Below, in pieces: positions 6,535 through 11,193 of a stretch of 11,193 nucleotides of DNA; within the stretch, counting starts at the first letter, position 1, and each line of letters starts with the position of its first letter. The notes under the pieces were generated by a model. The model saw only the letters and a list, made by a program, of their open reading frames with translations. It was not told the origin of the DNA and did no database searches. Source of the stretch: Chlamydiota bacterium (GTDB taxonomy: Bacteria > Chlamydiota > Chlamydiia > Chlamydiales > JAJFMK01); assembly GCA_021772215.1 (NCBI GenBank), contig JAJFMK010000156.1:1-11193 (forward strand). Reading direction: 5' to 3'. The position numbers and the translations under genes were made by a program.

Positions 6535-7935
6535 ATGAATATTTCCTTCTATCACACCGCTCTGCGCAGCAAGGTACCCTTCAAACCGGCTGATGCGAAG
6601 CGGGTTAAGATCTATACTTGTGGGCCGACGGTCTACCACTTTGCCCATATCGGAAACTTTCGTACTTATGTCTTTGAGGATTTGCTTAGACGGACGTTGA
6701 AGTACTTAGGTTATGGCGTCGAGCAGGTGATGAACATCACCGACGTCGATGATAAGACGATCCGCGAATCGGTCGCTAAGGGGGTGACCCTTGATGAGTA
6801 TGTGGAGCCCTATACGAAGGCCTTTTTCGCTGATCTGAAGGAGCTTGGTATTGAAGATGTCGAGCACAATCCCAAAGCGACCGACTACATCCCGCAGATG
6901 ATTGAGATGATCGAGAAGCTGATCGTAAAAGGTGTCGCCTATGCGCCAGGTGACGGCAGCGTCTACTTCTCTATCAGCAAATTTCCCACCTACGGCGCTC
7001 TATCGAACCTCAAGCTCGACGAGCTCAAAGAGGGCGGCTCAGATCGCATTAACAGCGATGAATATGACAAAGAGACCGTCTCCGATTTCGTCCTCTGGAA
7101 GGGCTACGACGAGACGCGCGACGGGAAAGTCTTCTGGGAGAGTCCCTGGGGAAAGGGGCGACCCGGCTGGCACCTTGAGTGCTCCGCTATGGCCAACAGC
7201 CTCCTCGGCGAGACGATCGACATCCACTGTGGCGCTGTCGACAACATCTTTCCACACCATGAAAATGAGATCGCCCAGTCTGAGGCGTGCAACGGCCACC
7301 CCTTCGTACGTCACTGGCTCCACTCCGAGCACTTGATTGTCGACGGCAAGAAGATGAGCAAGAGCCTCGGTAACTTCTATACCCTGCGCGACCTTCTCAA
7401 TAAGGGCTATCACGGCCGCGAGGTGCGCTATCTCCTCCTCTCCGTCCACTATAAGACGCAGCTTAACTTTACCATGGAGGGGCTCGAAGCGGCCAGACAC
7501 GCCCTGCAGCGCATCGACGACTTTGTTCAGAGGCTTCAAGGCTATCCTCATGAGGGCCAAAAAGATCTCACGGCACACCTCGAAGAGGTCGATAAGCAGT
7601 TTAAGCAGGCTTTGGCCGATGATTTAGGTATCTCCCAAGCTCTCTCGCTCCTCTTTGACCTGATCCGTGAGGTGAACAGCCTTATCGACTCCGAACAGCT
7701 CAAAAGTGCGAGAGCGGTTCTCAAACTACTCAAGAGTTGGAACAGCATCCTAAACTTCATTCACTTTGATTTTTCCATCGATATACCCGATGAGATTCAG
7801 CAAGCTTTGATCGACAGAAACAGCGCCCGCGCCCGTAAAGATTGGCAGGAGGCGGACCGCCTCCGCGACCTGATCAAAAACGCCGGCTTTGTGATCGAAG
7901 ATAGCCCCACTGGCCCCATACTTAAAAAACATTAA
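6535..7935 (+). CDS. cysS: Cysteinyl-tRNA synthetase
   Basis: The product charges tRNA-Cys with cysteine using ATP in the cytoplasm, a class I aminoacyl-tRNA synthetase essential for translation. The 466 residues match the usual size (E. coli 461). The N-terminal CGPTVY segment leads into the HIGN form of the HIGH motif (residues 38-41); the second ATP motif KMSKS is at 273-277. The expected zinc ligands are present: Cys29, Cys216 in WHLECSAM, and His241 and Glu245 in HHENE. The C-terminus ends with an ADRLRDLI helix and a D-S-P-T-G-P segment as in the family. The ATG at 6535 lies seven codons before the LRSKVPF region, as in homologues. The ribosome binding site is weak (GTAGAG about 10 nt upstream). 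Codons in the central part look more GC-rich than in the flanking genes. It probably shares a transcript with the next gene, 14 nt downstream. Confidence 0.97.
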   Translation: MNISFYHTALRSKVPFKPADAKRVKIYTCGPTVYHFAHIGNFRTYVFEDLLRRTLKYLGYGVEQVMNITDVDDKTIRESVAKGVTLDEYVEPYTKAFFADLKELGIEDVEHNPKATDYIPQMIEMIEKLIVKGVAYAPGDGSVYFSISKFPTYGALSNLKLDELKEGGSDRINSDEYDKETVSDFVLWKGYDETRDGKVFWESPWGKGRPGWHLECSAMANSLLGETIDIHCGAVDNIFPHHENEIAQSEACNGHPFVRHWLHSEHLIVDGKKMSKSLGNFYTLRDLLNKGYHGREVRYLLLSVHYKTQLNFTMEGLEAARHALQRIDDFVQRLQGYPHEGQKDLTAHLEEVDKQFKQALADDLGISQALSLLFDLIREVNSLIDSEQLKSARAVLKLLKSWNSILNFIHFDFSIDIPDEIQQALIDRNSARARKDWQEADRLRDLIKNAGFVIEDSPTGPILKKH

Positions 7936-7937
7936 AC

Positions 7938-7943
7938 AAGGAA
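7938..7943 (+). promoter_or_regulatory. Ribosome binding site of the hypothetical gene after cysS
   Basis: AAGGAA lies six bases before the ATG at 7950 inside the 14-nt gap after the cysS stop codon. It fixes the start of the downstream gene and supports it as truly coding. Confidence 0.7.
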
Positions 7944-7949
7944 AATAAT

Positions 7950-8879
7950 ATGATTCTGATCCCCCAACCCATGTTCCAACTGCACGATAAAACTCCTCAA
8001 CTCTCTTTGCCACAAAGTATGGGAGCCCCCTCATATTTAGACTACATCACCAATATCCGCACCAAGAACCAGGTCTCACAGCTTGGGAATGTGCTTTTCG
8101 GTGAAGTCGAGAAGCGAGATGGATTGATCTACAACCAGCTATTGCAGCATTTCGGCAATCCCATCGATCGCGCCTACTTTTCGGTAAATTTAGTGAAAGC
8201 CAATGATACCCTAAAAGAAAGGGACTGGATGGCTACTTTAGTACGTACAGCGATTAAAGTTGTCAACTACGTCATCGGCATCTTCGGCTACACGCCCTAC
8301 AATACCTATGAAGTAAAGCCTCTCTCTACTGCACAACTGAAGGAAATTATTGGGGTAACTACGCCAGCTGATCTGGTTAAGTTAGTTGAAATGGCCATAG
8401 AGAGATGTCGAGGTCGTATCAACAATGAAAAGAGAGACTCTGATGACGCTGATCAAAGAGATGTTCTCACTGCGGCTTTGAACGACATTAATGCAATAGA
8501 GGTCAGTTTCAATAGAAATCCAGCGAAAGCTCAGGTTGCCTATGAAAAATTACTTGAACTCACCCAAAATACTTACACATTTAAACAGATGGTCTTCTCT
8601 GGAGAGTTTGATATTGGAAATATCACATTCGGTGGAAATGCCGACACAAGCATTGTAGGCGGACTAGGAATGGGTGATGATGCCCAGATGAATGCTGACG
8701 ATAAATTCCACAGTAAGCTGACACACGAACAGAAAGGCATTCTTACAAAACTTACAGATGAGGGTACAACTCTTTATAATGAGTACAATAAGTTCTTCCC
8801 TAAGCATGATGAAGAGTTCACTTTGTTGGGGCAGTTCTTTGTTGATAAGAAAAAGGCCATTGGCTTTATTGCTAATTAG
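7950..8879 (+). CDS. Hypothetical protein downstream of cysS
   Basis: I do not recognise this 309-residue protein. It begins at an ATG with a good ribosome binding site, AAGGAA (7938-7943), six bases upstream and only 14 nt after the cysS stop, so cotranscription with cysS is likely. No signal peptide is seen. A modest hydrophobic stretch lies at residues 97-113 (LVRTAIKVVNYVIGIFG), too short and mixed to call a sure membrane span. A charged stretch follows (about 151-171, Arg/Asp/Glu-rich), then a helical region (172-210). A Gly-rich loop follows at 223-243 (GNITFGGN, GGLGMGDD), then a charged alpha-helical C-terminus. Base composition is lower in GC than in cysS, like the giant gene. It may be a lineage-specific gene, and its functional link to cysS, if any, is unknown. 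Confidence 0.85.
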   Translation: MILIPQPMFQLHDKTPQLSLPQSMGAPSYLDYITNIRTKNQVSQLGNVLFGEVEKRDGLIYNQLLQHFGNPIDRAYFSVNLVKANDTLKERDWMATLVRTAIKVVNYVIGIFGYTPYNTYEVKPLSTAQLKEIIGVTTPADLVKLVEMAIERCRGRINNEKRDSDDADQRDVLTAALNDINAIEVSFNRNPAKAQVAYEKLLELTQNTYTFKQMVFSGEFDIGNITFGGNADTSIVGGLGMGDDAQMNADDKFHSKLTHEQKGILTKLTDEGTTLYNEYNKFFPKHDEEFTLLGQFFVDKKKAIGFIAN

Positions 8880-8896
8880 TTGATAGCGATAGATAG

Positions 8897-8920
8897 CCCC
8901 GCCGGATTTTGAAGGCGGGG
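8897..8920. terminator. GC-rich hairpin at convergent gene junction, putative terminator
   Basis: CCCCGCC (8897-8903) and GGCGGGG (8914-8920) form a perfect 7-bp stem around a 10-nt loop. It lies 17 nt after the stop of the + strand gene and about 55 nt beyond the stop of the - strand potD, so it could end transcripts from both sides. No run of T follows on either strand (AACTTAAATA on +, CTATCTATCG on -), so it is not a standard intrinsic terminator. It could also act as an mRNA 3'-end stabiliser. Confidence 0.5.
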
Positions 8921-8975
8921 AACTTAAATACATGAAATTCGAGAGCGGGCGCGGTAATCTTTTGCAATATATGCT

Positions 8976-9986
8976 TTAGTTGGAGCTCTCTTTGACTCTG
9001 TCCCACGCTTCGATGTAGAGGGAGCGAGCTTTTCCGATCTCTTGGATTTTTTGTGAGAGACGCTGCTGTTCTTCATTTAGGATCAGCAGCTTTTTTTGTG
9101 TCTCGGTTAATTTTGGGATGGCGCGGGTATTGGGGCAAAGACCTTTGGTCTTCTCCATGTTCTTTAGGGCGACGCTGGCGCGTAGAAGATAGTTGATAAA
9201 GTGATGAGCTAGCTTTTTTGGGCGACTGTTTTTTAAGAGACAGGCGGTGTCGCAGGTGATGATCGTTCCCTCAACAGGTACGCTTAATAGCACTTCGGGG
9301 CTCTCTGCCATCACTTGAAGAAGGTCGCTGCTATAGCCTTGAACGACCAGATATTCAGCCGAGGCGATCCCATTTTTGTACTGCTCGCTCTCAAATTTGG
9401 CGAGATTGCTCTTCCAACTGATGAGCAGCTCTTTTGCCTCGTCAATCTCTTCGGGGTCGGTAGTGTTGACGCTGTAACCTAAAATAATTAGAGCCGCGCC
9501 AAACGCTTCGCGGATATCGTTGAGCATCGTCATGCGGCCGCGCAGCTCTTGATCATCGAAAATAGTCCAGCTGCTGGGGGTTTCTACGCGATCTTTGCGA
9601 TAGCCAAGAGCTGTGTAGGTGACCATGTAGGGGACGTAATTTTTAGATGAGCTGATTCCCATTGCTTCTAGAAGGTCCCAGTCAAGGTTGCTCAAATTAG
9701 GGATGAGGGAGCTGGTGATCGGAGCGAGTAGATCCTGCTCTTCGAGAATTTGATGAAAATAGAGGGAGGGAAAGATCAGATCATACCCGCTGCCGCCTGC
9801 GCGGATCTTGGCATACATCGCCTCGTTAGAATCGTAGGTATCTAAGATGATGCGGCAGTTGAAATCCTCCTCAAACTGCTGCAAAACCTCTTCGGCGAAA
9901 AAGTCGCTCCAGCAGAAGAGGTAGAGCTCCTCTTTTCGATCACTGCAGGCAGCAAGAAGAAGTAAAAGTAGTAGCGCGCGCTTCAA
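8976..9986 (-). CDS. potD: Spermidine/putrescine ABC transporter substrate-binding lipoprotein
   Basis: It captures polyamines outside the inner membrane and delivers them to the PotBC channel. The 336 residues resemble E. coli PotD (348) along the whole length: LFCWSDFF near the N-terminus, D-S-N-E-A-M-Y-A-K, YDLIFPS, SNLDWD, D-I-R-E-A-F (157-162), GYSVNTTDPEEI and a C-terminal INYLLR helix. The signal sequence MKRALLLLLLLAAC ends in a lipobox with Cys14, so it should be lipid-anchored rather than free periplasmic. The start is TTG at 9986-9984, overlapping the potC stop as TTGA, with a strong GAGGAG site five bases upstream; no ATG fits the signal peptide better. Compared from memory with E. 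coli PotD, the acidic ligands appear kept (Asp157, Glu160, Asp246) but several aromatic pocket residues differ (Val215, Thr244, Leu283), so the preferred ligand may differ. Confidence 0.93.
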   Translation of the reverse strand: MKRALLLLLLLAACSDRKEELYLFCWSDFFAEEVLQQFEEDFNCRIILDTYDSNEAMYAKIRAGGSGYDLIFPSLYFHQILEEQDLLAPITSSLIPNLSNLDWDLLEAMGISSSKNYVPYMVTYTALGYRKDRVETPSSWTIFDDQELRGRMTMLNDIREAFGAALIILGYSVNTTDPEEIDEAKELLISWKSNLAKFESEQYKNGIASAEYLVVQGYSSDLLQVMAESPEVLLSVPVEGTIITCDTACLLKNSRPKKLAHHFINYLLRASVALKNMEKTKGLCPNTRAIPKLTETQKKLLILNEEQQRLSQKIQEIGKARSLYIEAWDRVKESSN

Positions 9987-10756
9987 TAGCTCTCCTCTTT
10001 GGTAAGATATTGTGTGATGATAACAAAGATGATGGTCACAGCCAAGATGACAGTGCTAAGGGCGTTGATTAGAGCAGTTGAGCCATACTTAATCATCCCG
10101 TAGACGTAGATCGGTAGCGTCGTGGAGCCGGGGCCGGTGACGAAGAAGGTGATCACAAAATCGTCGATGGAGAGCGTGAAGGCTAAAAGTGCGGCAGCAA
10201 TAATTCCTGGAAGGATCTGCGGTAAAATAACTTTACGTGTAATCTGCAGCGGCTTAGCTCCTAAGTCAAGAGCGGCTTCGACCAAAGAGAAGTCAAACTG
10301 CTGCAGCTTGGAGAGCATCACAAGGGTGACATAGCTGATGCAAAAAGTGGTGTGCGCTAAAAAGATGGTAAAGAGGCCCAGTTCGAAATTTAAGATTAAA
10401 AAGAAGATTAAAAGAGCAACGCCAATAAGGATGTCAGGGAGAAGAAGGGGGGAGTAGATCATCAGCCACTGGAATTTTTGTAGCTTGCCCTTCCATTGAT
10501 GGAGCGCAAAGGCGGCGAGGGTGCCTAAAATTGTGGAGACAACAGTGGCGCTAATACCGACTATAACAGAGTGAATCAGCGCATCCCAAACCTGTCCATC
10601 GACGAGAAGGCGGCGGTACCATCGTAGTGAGAAGCCATGCCAATCCCCGGCAAATTTCGAGGCGTTGAAGGAGTTGATCACCATCACAATGATCGGCAGA
10701 TAGAGAAAGAGAAGCGTAAGGGCAGTGATAATATAGGGTAAGCGGCTTCTCTTCAT
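9983..10756 (-). CDS. potC: Spermidine/putrescine ABC transporter permease PotC
   Basis: This is one of the two inner-membrane channel subunits of the polyamine importer. The 257 residues carry about six hydrophobic spans (roughly 8-29, 61-85, 98-122, 127-149, 181-206 and 228-250). The EAA loop that docks on the PotA ATPase is E160-A-A-L-D-L-G166 ... I-L-P179, as in PotC and related permeases. SIDDFVITFFVTGPG (196-210) and the TTLPIYVY segment after it are also typical. The ATG at 10756 overlaps the potB stop by ATGA and has GGGAG (10766-10770) nine bases upstream. The stop overlaps the potD TTG start, so potB, potC and potD are one coupled operon. Confidence 0.95.
   Translation of the reverse strand: MKRSRLPYIITALTLLFLYLPIIVMVINSFNASKFAGDWHGFSLRWYRRLLVDGQVWDALIHSVIVGISATVVSTILGTLAAFALHQWKGKLQKFQWLMIYSPLLLPDILIGVALLIFFLILNFELGLFTIFLAHTTFCISYVTLVMLSKLQQFDFSLVEAALDLGAKPLQITRKVILPQILPGIIAAALLAFTLSIDDFVITFFVTGPGSTTLPIYVYGMIKYGSTALINALSTVILAVTIIFVIITQYLTKEESY
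9992..9997 (-). promoter_or_regulatory. Ribosome binding site deciding the TTG start of potD
   Basis: GAGGAG on the minus strand lies five bases before the TTG at 9986-9984 and within the last codons of potC. It is strong for this window and explains how an uncommon start codon can be used, with translational coupling through the TTGA overlap. Confidence 0.7.
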
Positions 10757-11193
10757 TCGACACTTCTCCCTGCTCTGTTTCCTAAAGGTCTCTTTTGGAA
10801 GAGGAAGATAACAATAATGGGCAGAAGAATTGCGACAGCGAGCATCAGAGCGAGGGCGGACGCTTCAGGGATATTTCGCACAATCAGAGTCTTCTGGACG
10901 ATCTTATTGGAGAGTAGCTCGCTGCTTGGACTGCCGACGAGATCGGGGATGACGTAGGCGCCCATTGCCGGTATAAAGACCATGATTAGAGCAGTGATCA
11001 CGCCGCGGCGGATACCGGGGATAAAGACTTTGCAAAAGGCGCGAAAATTGCTGCAGCCAAGATCGACAGCAGCCTCGAGAAGCTGCCACTCAAATTTTGC
11101 TGCTGCGGCGTAGATCGGCAAGATACCAAACGGGAGATAGGCGTAGATCATCACTAGGACAACAGCCGCTTTGTTGTAGAGTAGGGTTGTATG
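10753..11193 (-). CDS. potB: Spermidine/putrescine ABC transporter permease PotB (C-terminal part; 5' end outside window)
   Basis: The frame is open to the right edge, so only the last 146 residues are visible; the ATG at 11154 is internal, because the PotB-like sequence L-L-Y-N-K-A-A-V-V-L-V continues before it. It is the partner of PotC in the channel. Recognisable parts are a hydrophobic span with AYLPFGILPIY, the EAA loop E-A-A-V-D-L-G ... F-I-P (about 11076-11017), the AMGAYVIPDLVG segment typical of PotB, a final membrane span and a basic C-terminus. Its stop overlaps the potC start as ATGA. potA and the operon promoter are expected further right, outside the window. Confidence 0.93.
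   Translation of the reverse strand, partial: HTTLLYNKAAVVLVMIYAYLPFGILPIYAAAAKFEWQLLEAAVDLGCSNFRAFCKVFIPGIRRGVITALIMVFIPAMGAYVIPDLVGSPSSELLSNKIVQKTLIVRNIPEASALALMLAVAILLPIIVIFLFQKRPLGNRAGRSVE

Noticed and set aside
7039..7578. Antisense open frame of 179 codons within cysS
   Set aside because: It lies wholly opposite the conserved cysS core, where GC-rich codon use opens the opposite strand; there is no independent sign of coding.

Overview
The window reads as part of a bacterial chromosome of moderate GC. I see no rRNA, tRNA, CRISPR array, insertion sequence or phage gene. The envelope-type proteins (a giant repeat protein and a lipoprotein PotD) fit a Gram-negative-type bacterium. A Chlamydiota-like (Parachlamydiales-type) host is a guess from gene style only and is not proven by anything in the window.

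Left half (1-5936, + strand): the 3' part of a giant gene whose start lies before the window. It encodes at least 15 consecutive cadherin-like modules of the dystroglycan type (CADG / putative-Ig class), each about 95-102 residues, with recurring F-x-D-x-D/E-G-D, LPsWL and FSGtP signatures. The array is followed by one transmembrane segment (5202-5258) and an unrecognised C-terminal domain of about 220 residues. Two features stand out. First, a complete seven-repeat LVIVD-type beta-propeller (313-1197) is inserted inside the second module. Second, the gene is broken by a one-base deletion near 1512/1513, so the open frames are 1-1674 and 1563-5936. The break is supported by the protein pattern and by an internal DNA repeat whose spacing is exactly one base short.

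Middle (5937-8975, + strand): a gap of about 600 bp with no convincing gene, containing a possible extended -10 promoter (6311-6339). It leads into cysS (cysteinyl-tRNA synthetase, complete, with HIGN, KMSKS and zinc ligands). Fourteen bases after cysS comes an unrecognised 309-residue protein with a good ribosome binding site, probably cotranscribed with cysS. A 7-bp GC hairpin (8897-8920) closes this convergent junction.

Right end (8976-11193, - strand): the distal part of a polyamine ABC importer operon read right to left: potB (5' part outside the window), potC and potD. The genes are coupled by ATGA and TTGA stop/start overlaps. PotB and PotC form the membrane channel. PotD is the substrate-binding lipoprotein. 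The ATPase PotA would be expected just beyond the right edge. The PotD ligand pocket appears to keep the acidic residues but to have lost several aromatic ones.
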